Part shown: positions 1-5,880 of the stretch, piece by piece
How the letters are laid out: the number at the start of each line of letters is the position of its first letter
Numbering within the stretch: the first letter of the stretch is position 1
Assembly: GCA_028284565.1 (NCBI GenBank)
Contig: JANQRM010000607.1
Span: 1-6,341 of the forward strand
Direction of reading: 5' to 3'
Length of the DNA: 6,341 nucleotides
Origin: Anaerolineae bacterium
GTDB lineage: Bacteria > Chloroflexota > Anaerolineae > Aggregatilineales > Phototrophicaceae
The notes under the pieces: model-generated
What the model saw: only the letters and a program-made list of their open reading frames with translations
Told to the model about the DNA's origin: nothing
Databases searched by the model: none
Translations under genes and position numbers: made by a program

Positions 1-77
1 ACCGGTCGCAACCACCATGCCGTCGGCATGCGCTGCCTGGCGGACACCGATACCGGTTTTCCCAACGGGAGGGGCGC
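1..77. other. Compositionally discordant left edge where HisC similarity stops
   Basis: I count 53 G or C in these 77 bases (69%), against 24 of 53 (45%) in bases 78-130. HisC-like sequence ends at residues KRTA (bases 86-75). The continuing frame reads low-quality sequence such as PVSVSARQRMPTAWW, whereas another minus-strand frame reads the more protein-like GIGVRQAAHADGMVV. The stretch also holds a 13-base palindrome (17-29, ATGCCG-T-CGGCAT) and two ACCGGT hexamers (1-6 and 52-57). A chimeric join or assembly error at the contig end would explain this, as would a frameshift within a divergent HisC. Confidence 0.5.
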
Positions 78-716
78 CGTGCGTTTACGATAATCCACAG
101 CAAATTCGACATAGGCTTCATCGGAGACAATCACGGTGTTGGGTAGTTTGTTGGCAACAGCTTCTACCATCTCTAGGGGGATAAAGCGACTGGTCGGGTT
201 GTTGGGGCGGGTCATGAAGATGACTCGCGTCTTATCGGTGACGGCTTTATCAATATCCTCCATTGTGAGTTCAAAGGGATACGCCAATGGCATCGTGACC
301 ATTGCGCGTTCATCCGCTTTCGCCAGTTCGTTATATACCGTGAACGACGGGTCCATCGCCAAGATTTCGTCACCTGGACGGGAAAAGGCGCGAATGATAA
401 AGGACATTATCTCGCTGGAACCTGCCCCAAACATCACATTCTCTTTGGACAGCCCTTCCGTTTCTGCAATCGCAGAGCGTAGAGCATGAGCTTTTGAATC
501 AGGATAGCGATGCAAATCATGGAGCGTATCTTGTGCCGCCTGAACCGCCATCGGTGGCGGACCGAGTGGATTCTCATTTGAGGATAATTTGATAATTTCC
601 TCTGGGGCGACATTATAGCGTTCTGCCGCTTCTGCGGTTGTCAATCCGGGAACATACAGCTCTGGTGAGCGCAATTCTGGGTTGACTAATCGAGTAAATG
701 TGGAATCAGAAGTCAT
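1..716 (-). CDS. hisC: Histidinol-phosphate aminotransferase, N-terminal part (C-terminus outside window)
   Basis: PLP-dependent class I/II aminotransferase. HisC converts imidazole acetol phosphate and glutamate to histidinol phosphate in cytoplasmic histidine synthesis. The reverse strand from ATG at 716 gives an open frame of 238 codons with no stop before the edge. Visible motifs are SNENPLGPP (residues 46-54), the cofactor-phosphate region GAGSSEI (97-103), RPNNPTS (170-176, usually NPNNPTG in this family) and SDEAYVEFAVDYRKRT (198-213). The PLP-binding lysine lies further on, beyond the window. A GGAGGGGG ribosome site (735-728) sits 11 bases before the start, which supports this ATG. 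Residues after about 214 (bases 1-77) no longer resemble HisC; see the separate entry. Other aminotransferases of the same fold are possible, but SNENPLG followed by YVEFA favours HisC. The gene is divergent from the importer operon and shares its upstream region. Confidence 0.85.
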   Translation of the reverse strand, partial: MTSDSTFTRLVNPELRSPELYVPGLTTAEAAERYNVAPEEIIKLSSNENPLGPPPMAVQAAQDTLHDLHRYPDSKAHALRSAIAETEGLSKENVMFGAGSSEIMSFIIRAFSRPGDEILAMDPSFTVYNELAKADERAMVTMPLAYPFELTMEDIDKAVTDKTRVIFMTRPNNPTSRFIPLEMVEAVANKLPNTVIVSDEAYVEFAVDYRKRTAPLPLGKPVSVSARQRMPTAWWLRP

Positions 717-760
717 AGCAATTCATACCCCCTCCAGATCTCATTAAAATTTGGTGTATT

Positions 761-784
761 GTAAAATTATCAAGTATAATTTAC
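761..784. repeat. AT-rich imperfect palindrome, possible operator
   Basis: The left arm GTAAAATTAT (761-770) and right arm ATAATTTAC (776-784) are inverted copies except for one extra A in the left arm, with a 5-base spacer. The element covers both the plus-strand TATAAT (775-780) and the minus-strand TATACT (778-773). A protein bound here could therefore affect both directions. It could also be a chance product of AT-rich sequence. Confidence 0.35.
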
Positions 785-792
785 CACGAATT

Positions 793-808
793 GCACCAAA
801 TCGGGTGC
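793..808. repeat. Short inverted repeat GCACC/GGTGC
   Basis: GCACC (793-797) and GGTGC (804-808) are complementary arms around the 6-base spacer AAATCG. The element sits immediately before the longer inverted repeat that starts at 810. It may be part of a composite regulatory site, but it is short enough to arise by chance. Confidence 0.25.
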
Positions 809-809
809 G

Positions 810-866
810 TGATGCACATCAAAGTGTCCGTATTTTTGTGGCGTTTAGATAGTGTCATGTGCATCA
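810..866. promoter_or_regulatory. Perfect 10-bp inverted repeat upstream of the operon promoter, candidate operator pair
   Basis: TGATGCACAT (810-819) is exactly complementary to ATGTGCATCA (857-866). The centre-to-centre distance is 47 bases. Each arm is itself nearly palindromic: 810-821 reads TGATG-CA-CATCA. Each could therefore be a complete dimer site, giving two copies of one operator. The downstream copy ends 7 bases before the -10 TATACT, over the -35 zone, a position suited to repression or to activator contact. The regulator is not encoded in the window. Confidence 0.5.
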
Positions 867-870
867 ACAT

Positions 871-879
871 TGTTATACT
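871..879 (+). promoter_or_regulatory. Extended -10 promoter of the importer operon
   Basis: TGT followed by TATACT (874-879) matches the extended -10 pattern TGnTATAAT with one mismatch. No convincing -35 hexamer lies 16-18 bases upstream, which fits either an extended -10 promoter or one needing an activator. Transcription would begin near 886, leaving a leader of about 20 bases before the ATG at 905. That leader contains AGGAGG (895-900). Confidence 0.5.
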
Positions 880-904
880 CAAATAAATTTATCGAGGAGG
901 ACGA

Positions 905-2014
905 ATGTCTAAAAAGTTGGTTATTGCTAGTCTATTAGTCGTGATGCTTATCGGCGTTTTTGCCACCGCCCCCACTCCTGCACAAGATGATTGTGAATCC
1001 GTTACCGAAGTCACCGTTGTCCTTCAATGGGTTGTGCAGGCACAGTTCGCAGGCTACCTCGCCGCCCATGACCTTGGCTATTATGATGAAGTCTGTTTGG
1101 ATGTCACCGTACGCCCGGGTGGACCTGACATCAATGGCGATCAGTTGGTCGCATCTGGAGCCGCTGATTTCGGGATTCGTCCTTTCGTCAATACCCTCGC
1201 CGCCCGTGAAGCTGGCACCGACCTTGTGAGTATTGCCCGCGTGAACCAAGTCGTTCCGCATCTCATCGTCTCCTTCGCCGACAGTGAGATTGTCGAACCC
1301 GAAGACCTTGGCGGGCGTGTGGTTGGCTCATGGCTCGGTGGTAATGAAACGGTACTCTTTGCGCTGATGCGCTCAGTGGATGTCGAACCCGATGAAGATG
1401 TTGAGATTGTGCGTCAAGGCTTTGATATGTCCCAATTGCTGAATGGCGAAATCGAAGCGGCACAAGCCACCATCTACAATGAATACGCACAGGTTCTGGA
1501 AACCATCAATCCAGAAACGGGCGAACTCTATACTCCCGAAGATTTCAATACCATCGCCCCCGCTGAATACGGTATCACCATGTTGCAAGACAACATCTTC
1601 TCCCGCGAATCCTACCTTGCAGAAGATGGCAATGAACAAATCGCTGAGGATTTCCTCTATGCCTCCTTGCGTGGTTGGATTTTCTGCCGTGACAATCCCG
1701 ATGAATGTGTCCAGATTGTTCTCGATAACGGGAGTGCCCTTGGTGAAAGTCACCAGACATGGATGATTAACCAGTTCAACAATCTGCTATGGCCCGCGCC
1801 CAATGGAATTGGCATCCTTAATGACCCCGATTCGATTGACCTCACTGTTGAACTCGCTATCGAATATGAATTGATCGAAGGCGAACCGGACGACGGTGCA
1901 TACCGCTTTGATCTCGTTGAACAAGCTGTCGCGCGACTCATTGATGATGGTTTCGATGTCGTCGGTGAAGATTTTGAACCCAATGAAGTCGAACTCCGTG
2001 CAGGTGGCGAGTAA
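905..2014 (+). CDS. ABC importer substrate-binding protein, NMT1/THI5-like
   Basis: Secreted ligand-binding component of the importer encoded by the following genes. The 369-residue product starts with a signal peptide: Lys 3-4, a hydrophobic core at about 5-20, and probable cleavage around 21-27. There is no lipobox cysteine, since Cys30 follows Gln-Asp-Asp. The mature N-terminus reads VTVVLQWVVQAQFAGYLAAH (36-55), then GYY and LDVTVRPGG, the family's first strand and ligand loop; SGAADFGI (84-91) follows. Cysteines at 30, 64, 261 and 268 could form two disulfides, reasonable for an exported protein. AGGAGG at 895-900, 4 bases before the ATG, supports the start. Family members bind thiamine pyrimidines, riboflavin, sulfonates or other small organic ligands. 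The Gln-rich WVVQAQFAG motif recalls RibY-type proteins from memory, but the ligand is not determined. Confidence 0.88.
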   Translation: MSKKLVIASLLVVMLIGVFATAPTPAQDDCESVTEVTVVLQWVVQAQFAGYLAAHDLGYYDEVCLDVTVRPGGPDINGDQLVASGAADFGIRPFVNTLAAREAGTDLVSIARVNQVVPHLIVSFADSEIVEPEDLGGRVVGSWLGGNETVLFALMRSVDVEPDEDVEIVRQGFDMSQLLNGEIEAAQATIYNEYAQVLETINPETGELYTPEDFNTIAPAEYGITMLQDNIFSRESYLAEDGNEQIAEDFLYASLRGWIFCRDNPDECVQIVLDNGSALGESHQTWMINQFNNLLWPAPNGIGILNDPDSIDLTVELAIEYELIEGEPDDGAYRFDLVEQAVARLIDDGFDVVGEDFEPNEVELRAGGE

Positions 2015-2048
2015 CCGTTATCTGTAAAGCCTATCCATGCATAACATT

Positions 2049-2074
2049 AAGGGGAGTGGTGCGCCATTCCCCTT
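2049..2074 (+). promoter_or_regulatory. Intercistronic hairpin between binding-protein and first permease genes
   Basis: An 11-bp stem, including one G-U pair, pairs 2049-2059 with 2064-2074 around the 4-base loop TGCG. The sequence after it (CTTCTTGG) is not a proper T tract, so full termination is unlikely. Such hairpins behind binding-protein genes often protect the upstream message from 3' decay or cause partial termination, leaving more binding protein than membrane parts. That role is inferred here. Confidence 0.6.
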
Positions 2075-2086
2075 CTTGGTGACACC

Positions 2087-2968
2087 ATGACTCAGCGCAA
2101 GTCGCTCAAACAAATCCTTGCCGATTGGCTACCCCTTATCATCTTCATTCTCTTGCTCATGGTGCTTTGGGAAGTAACCAAAGTCATTGGTGGTTCACCC
2201 ATACGAGGGGAAGAGAATGTTGTCCTCTGGGACCCGCCCTTCCGCTGGCGTTTTGCCAATGACCTGAATATGCCGCACCTCTGGCACATTGCGGAGGGCT
2301 TTATCAATCCCGCGTCGCGCAATGGTCCGCCCTTGTATACGCTTCTTGGCGATGCGATGTTATGGTCATTCACGATTACACTGGTTGGGTTTGTCTTTGG
2401 AACATCCTTGGGACTGATTATTGCCATTATTCTGGTACATTCCGATACGCTCTACGGCGCTTTCATGCCTTACATCATTGCGTCACAAACCATTCCCATT
2501 CTGGTGATTGCCCCGATGGTGGTTATCTGGTTGCAATCCGGATGGGGGTCTGTCGCGGTCATCGCCGCCTATCTGACCTTCTTTCCCGTGACGATTGCCG
2601 CCCTCCGTGGATTCCGTTCTGTATCATCTGAGTCCTTAGATTTAATGCACTCTTATGGTGCGAATCGACTCGAAATTCTGCTCAAACTGCGCTTTCCAAC
2701 GGCTGTCCCCTATCTCTTTGTTGGCTTCAAGATTGCCGCCACCGCCAGCGTCATCGGCACGATTGTCGGCGAACTACCCTCTGGCATTGATGACGGGCTT
2801 GGCAGTGTGATTCTCAATTATGCCCAATACTACACCACTGCACCCGCTCGCTTATGGGCGACCTTGTTGGCATCAGCGGTGCTGGGCATCGGAGTGTATT
2901 TACTGGTTGTGCTTATGGAGCGTGTGGTGATGCGAATGGGGATGCAATCTCTGGCGGATGAAATCTAA
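2087..2968 (+). CDS. ABC importer permease 1 (BPD_transp_1 family)
   Basis: Inner-membrane channel subunit, 293 residues. A first membrane helix lies at about 14-32. The extra-cytoplasmic stretch of some 55-60 residues that follows is longer than the short link usual in SsuC/ThiX-type permeases. Further helices lie at about 93-116, 125-148, 154-174, 211-230 and 255-276. The cytoplasmic EAA loop, which docks to the ATPase, is visible at about 184-210: LDLMHSYGANRLEILLKLRF, then PTAVPYL. The ATG at 2087 follows the intercistronic hairpin by 12 bases and has no clear Shine-Dalgarno sequence, so initiation may be weak. Its stop overlaps the next start by one base (TAATG). With permease 2 it should form a heterodimer. 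Confidence 0.88.
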   Translation: MTQRKSLKQILADWLPLIIFILLLMVLWEVTKVIGGSPIRGEENVVLWDPPFRWRFANDLNMPHLWHIAEGFINPASRNGPPLYTLLGDAMLWSFTITLVGFVFGTSLGLIIAIILVHSDTLYGAFMPYIIASQTIPILVIAPMVVIWLQSGWGSVAVIAAYLTFFPVTIAALRGFRSVSSESLDLMHSYGANRLEILLKLRFPTAVPYLFVGFKIAATASVIGTIVGELPSGIDDGLGSVILNYAQYYTTAPARLWATLLASAVLGIGVYLLVVLMERVVMRMGMQSLADEI

Positions 2969-3747
2969 TGCAATCGAAACGTCTGCGACGTGTGCTCCCG
3001 CCAGCAACCGTCTTCATCTTGGTCTTATTGTTCTGGCAATTTGGTGTGGAAGCCCTGAATATCCCTGGATTTTTGCTACCACCGCCCAGCGATATTGCCG
3101 AAGCCTTCCGCAATAATGCTGAGCAAGTCGAAGAAGCCTTCTTACGCACCCTGTATGAATCGCTCGGCGGACTCGCCATTGGAACGGTTACGGGTATTCT
3201 GGGCGCGCTGATTGTCGTCCGTTGGAATATCACTGGTAAGGCGATCATTCCATTCGCTGTGGGATTCAATGCTGTGCCAACCCTCGTCTTCGCGCCCATC
3301 ATGAATAACTGGTTCGGCTCGATTAATCCCTTGTCGAACATGATGATTGTCGTCACACTGGTTTACTATCCGGTGATGATTAACGTCCTGCGCGGACTGA
3401 CCCAAATAGAACAATCCGAATTGGATTTGATGCGTTCTTATGGTGCTAGTGATATGGAGATTATGTATCGTCTCCGCTTGCCCAACGCCCTACCCTACTT
3501 CTTCAACGCGATGAAACAGGGCGCAACTCTTTCTGTGATTGGTACGGTTGTCGCGGGTTATTTCGGGGGACCCCGCTTAGCACTGGGTGTATGGATTTTG
3601 AATCAAGCCGCCATGTTCAACTTCCCAGACGCATGGGCGGGGATTCTGATCGCCTGTGGCATTGGCATCGGGCTATTTGTGACTGTCGTTCTGATCGAAC
3701 GCCTTGTGATCCCATGGCACGCCTCTGTACGGGGTGAAGACACATGA
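2968..3747 (+). CDS. ABC importer permease 2 (BPD_transp_1 family)
   Basis: Second inner-membrane channel subunit, 259 residues, close to the usual length of SsuC/TauC/ThiX permeases. The Lys/Arg-rich start (KRLRR, 4-8) precedes the first helix (about 11-30). The family motif PGFLLPPPSDI (33-43) follows, then further helices at about 65-85, 94-114, 122-142, 185-200 and 222-246. The EAA loop is at 151-173 (ELDLMRSYGASDMEIMYRLR, then LPN). It shares LDLM-SYGA and SVIGT with permease 1, so the two look like diverged paralogues that pair as a heterodimer. Start and stop are both coupled: the ATG shares a base with the previous stop, and the TGA overlaps the hydrolase start by 4 bases (ATGA). No strong ribosome site of its own is visible. 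Confidence 0.88.
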   Translation: MQSKRLRRVLPPATVFILVLLFWQFGVEALNIPGFLLPPPSDIAEAFRNNAEQVEEAFLRTLYESLGGLAIGTVTGILGALIVVRWNITGKAIIPFAVGFNAVPTLVFAPIMNNWFGSINPLSNMMIVVTLVYYPVMINVLRGLTQIEQSELDLMRSYGASDMEIMYRLRLPNALPYFFNAMKQGATLSVIGTVVAGYFGGPRLALGVWILNQAAMFNFPDAWAGILIACGIGIGLFVTVVLIERLVIPWHASVRGEDT

Positions 3748-4547
3748 TGCTCTCGCGCAACGGAGTGAAATTGCATTATGAGTTGTGTGGTGAGGGTGAA
3801 CAAACCCTCGTCTTCATTCATGGCTGGCTGACAAGTGGTGAGTTATGGCGTTATCAAGTGGCGGAGTTTCAAAAAGACTATCGCATCTTGACCTTTGATT
3901 TGCGGGGCTTCGCGCGTTCAGACACGCCAGATGTCGAATATACCTTTGCCCTCTTTGCCGATGACCTCCGCTGGATGTTGAACGAACTTGGTATCACGAA
4001 GCCTGTCCTTATTGGCTGGTCAAAAGGAGTATCTATTGCCATTGTCTATGCCTCGAAACATCCTGATGATGTGGCTGGCTTAGTCCTCATCGGTGGTGGA
4101 CCTAAATTCGTGAATGTCGAAGATTTCACTCACGGCATAACACAAGACACCTTTGATGAGATGGTTGCGGAGTTTGAAGCGGATTATCGTGCGAGTGCGC
4201 ACAATTTTGTTGAGGTCTGTATGCCAGAAAGCGACGATGAAACCCTCAAGACATGGCTACATGACATGGCATTGCTGACTCCACCTTGGGTCGCGCTCAA
4301 CAGCATCCGCAATGACTCGCGCGAAGATTTGCGTCCACTCTTGTCCAAGGTTCTCGTGCAGACATTGATCGTCTGTGGGACAGAGGATACCATTTGCCCA
4401 CCTGCCAGCAGTGAATACATGCGTGACCACATGGCAAATGCAAGCCTGCATCTCTTTGATGGACTGGGACACTCACCTTATTTAACCGATGTTGCAGGTT
4501 TTAACAGCCTGTTGCGCGACTACCTAGCAGATATTAACCATGACTAA
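3744..4547 (+). CDS. Alpha/beta-hydrolase encoded within the importer operon
   Basis: Predicted cytoplasmic serine hydrolase, 267 residues, with no signal peptide. The oxyanion motif is HGW (26-28), DLRGFARSD (52-60) follows, and the nucleophile elbow is GWSKG with Ser93. The likely acid is Asp215 (CGTEDTICP) and the likely catalytic His is 243 (GLGHSPYL), so the triad looks complete. A cap domain lies at about 122-195. The elbow is followed by Val rather than the usual Gly. The fold covers esterases, amidases, C-C hydrolases, haloperoxidases and BioH-like enzymes, and sequence alone does not choose among them. The gene lies between permease 2 (4-base overlap) and the ATPase (8-base overlap), so it is co-translated with the importer. 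It may process the imported ligand; this is inference. ATG at 3747 is an equally possible start, one codon in. Confidence 0.85.
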   Translation: MMLSRNGVKLHYELCGEGEQTLVFIHGWLTSGELWRYQVAEFQKDYRILTFDLRGFARSDTPDVEYTFALFADDLRWMLNELGITKPVLIGWSKGVSIAIVYASKHPDDVAGLVLIGGGPKFVNVEDFTHGITQDTFDEMVAEFEADYRASAHNFVEVCMPESDDETLKTWLHDMALLTPPWVALNSIRNDSREDLRPLLSKVLVQTLIVCGTEDTICPPASSEYMRDHMANASLHLFDGLGHSPYLTDVAGFNSLLRDYLADINHD

Positions 4548-5337
4548 ATCAAAAAACACAAGGGCTGTCATCCATGTTGATGATGTCAATAAGATTTTTA
4601 ATCAAGGCTCATCAGAGGAAGTCGTCGCCCTTCAAGATATCAATCTGGGCGTACAATCCGGTGAATTCGTTTCCTTGATCGGTCCATCTGGCTGTGGCAA
4701 ATCGACCCTCCTGCGCCTCATTGCTAACCTCATTGAGCCAACCACAGGCACGCTCAGCGTCAACGATAAGTCGCCAGAAGAAGCTCGCATGAATGGTGAA
4801 TATGGGATGGTCTTCCAAGCGGCAACGCTCTATAACTGGCGTACTGTCATTCGCAATGTCCAACTTCCGTTGGAGATTATGAAATATCCTAAAGCAGAGC
4901 GTCAGCAAAAGGCTCACACCATGCTCGAACTGGTGGAACTCGACAGCTTCGCCAATCACTTTCCATGGCAACTCTCCGGTGGGATGCAACAACGAGTCTC
5001 GATTGCACGTGCTTTGGTGTTTGAACCCTCCATCTTGCTCATGGATGAACCCTTTGGCGCGCTCGACGAATTCACTCGCGAGCGATTGAATATGGAACTC
5101 TTAAAAATTTGGGAAGATACTAGCGTTACTATCGTCTTCGTGACCCACAGTATTCCGGAAGCTGTGTTTCTTAGTAGTCGGATTGTGGTCATGTCCCCAC
5201 GTCCAGGACGCATAACCGAAATAGTCGAGAATGACCTCCCCTACCCGCGAGTCTTTGAAACACGTGATACACCCGAATTTCATTCACAAGTCGCTAGAGT
5301 CCGTGAGCATTTGCGAAATGCTTATGCAGACGATTAA
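4540..5337 (+). CDS. ABC importer ATPase (SsuB/TauB/ThiZ-like)
   Basis: Cytoplasmic nucleotide-binding subunit, 265 residues, typical length for the nitrate/sulfonate/thiamine-precursor ATPase group. All motifs are present: Walker A GPSGCGKST (48-56), Q-loop Gln93 (MVFQ), signature LSGGMQQR (145-152), Walker B ILLMDEP (165-171), D-loop GALD (173-176) and switch His203 (VTHSI). The segment SPRPGRITEIVENDLPYPR (219-237) is typical of this group. Two ATPase copies should bind the EAA loops of the two permeases. The ATG lies inside the end of the hydrolase gene, giving an 8-base overlap in another frame. No good Shine-Dalgarno sequence is seen, so translation is probably coupled. This is the last gene of the operon. 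Confidence 0.93.
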   Translation: MTKSKNTRAVIHVDDVNKIFNQGSSEEVVALQDINLGVQSGEFVSLIGPSGCGKSTLLRLIANLIEPTTGTLSVNDKSPEEARMNGEYGMVFQAATLYNWRTVIRNVQLPLEIMKYPKAERQQKAHTMLELVELDSFANHFPWQLSGGMQQRVSIARALVFEPSILLMDEPFGALDEFTRERLNMELLKIWEDTSVTIVFVTHSIPEAVFLSSRIVVMSPRPGRITEIVENDLPYPRVFETRDTPEFHSQVARVREHLRNAYADD

Positions 5338-5349
5338 CTAAGACACCGA

Positions 5350-5397
5350 TTCAGGAGTAAGACGCCTATCTTAACCTGAAAGCTCTAGTACTTTTTT
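5350..5397 (+). terminator. Terminator-like hairpin after the operon
   Basis: TTCAGG (5350-5355) pairs with CCTGAA (5375-5380), and TAAGA (5358-5362) pairs with TCTTA (5369-5373). A small internal loop separates the two stems and the loop is CGCCTA. A run of six T follows at 5392-5397, 11 bases after the stem. The stem is only moderately stable and the T run is too distant for a textbook intrinsic terminator. Its position, 12 bases after the last operon stop and facing a convergent gene, still makes a termination role likely. Confidence 0.45.
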
Positions 5398-5455
5398 GGT
5401 ACATCTCTATTATCTCTGTCTCACGCTAGGGGCAATCAAATAATTATCATATGAG

Positions 5456-5862
5456 CTAATCAATATCAACGGCACATCGAAAGCCAATCGTCGCACATCG
5501 ATCTAAACCGGGATACATCAGCAAGAACTTCGCCGCAAAATCATTCATTTGCGCGCTACCATCCCCGTACCAGACCGAGTCTTGCGCCTGATAGTGGGAC
5601 CCACCCTTGAGCATACAAAACGGTTTGGTCCATCCGTATACTCACTTTCCATCCATTCCCCCACAAATCATAACAACCATAAGCTGAACAGCCTTCAGGG
5701 AATTCCGTTACAGAAGTTGTCTTTCCTATCTGCCCATGGTTACAGCAATTCGGCATCCAATCATCTCCCCATGGATAACGACGTTTCGCGCCATCGATGC
5801 AAATTTTCCCGCCAAGTTTCCCATTGTAGTGGGTCATCAGGTGCAGGGATTAAAGCATACAT
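5456..5862 (-). pseudogene. Broken formylglycine-generating-enzyme-like (SUMF1 fold) gene
   Basis: No single frame covers this gene, but three minus-strand pieces read as one damaged protein. Piece 1, from ATG at 5862, reads ALIPAPDDPLQWETWRENLH. Piece 2, in another frame (about 5800-5650), reads KRRYPWGDDW, then EFPEGCSAYGCYDLWGNGW, the SUMF1-fold core. Piece 3, in the third frame (about 5640 to the TAG at 5456), reads CMLKGGSHYQAQDSVWYGDG and ends DRCATIGFRCAVDID. A frame change lies near 5785-5800, where much of the usual mid-domain also seems missing. A second lies near 5636-5655, where the usual GNVWEW motif is damaged. The family includes sulfatase-activating enzymes and EgtB-like oxidoreductases; the cysteine pair of true formylglycine-generating enzymes is not visible. 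Its ATG is 18 bases after the upstream esterase stop, so the two probably formed an operon. Sequencing error could account for the frameshifts but less easily for the missing region. Confidence 0.75.
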
Positions 5863-5880
5863 GAGAATAGCTTGATTAGA

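Larger units (their letters stand above)
717..904. promoter_or_regulatory. Divergent control region between hisC and the importer operon
   Basis: This 188-base gap separates two divergent starts and must hold both promoters. It is AT-rich near 740-785 and 870-893. For the plus strand, an extended -10 lies at 871-879 and a second TATAAT at 775-780, with a weak TTGGTG -35 18 bases before it. For hisC, a TATACT on the minus strand (778-773) would give a leader of about 50 bases, but its -35 is poor. Several inverted repeats lie between the promoters and are listed separately. I see no open reading frame and no riboswitch consensus here. Confidence 0.6.

Noticed and set aside
136..489. Plus-strand open frame of 117 codons
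   Set aside because: It lies antisense to hisC, resembles no family and has no ribosome site; the minus-strand frame carries clear aminotransferase motifs.
717..904. TPP or FMN riboswitch upstream of the importer operon
   Set aside because: The transporter family made this worth checking. The conserved TPP (CTGAGA) and FMN aptamer segments are not visible, and the leader after the proposed -10 is only about 20 bases.
905..2014. Lipoprotein anchor on the binding protein
   Set aside because: The first cysteine is residue 30, preceded by Gln-Asp-Asp, which does not fit a lipobox; an ordinary signal peptide is more likely.
2049..2074. Full intrinsic terminator after the binding-protein gene
   Set aside because: The hairpin is strong, but the following bases are CTTCTTGG rather than a T tract, and the next four genes need this transcript unless an unseen promoter exists.
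905..5337. Naming the operon thiXYZ, ribXY or ssuABC
   Set aside because: Only the transporter family is clear. No ligand-specific residue set, riboswitch or pathway gene in the window supports one of these names.
5549..5875. Plus-strand open frame of 108 codons
   Set aside because: It is antisense to the SUMF1-like pseudogene and shows no protein-like pattern, while the minus strand carries recognisable motifs.
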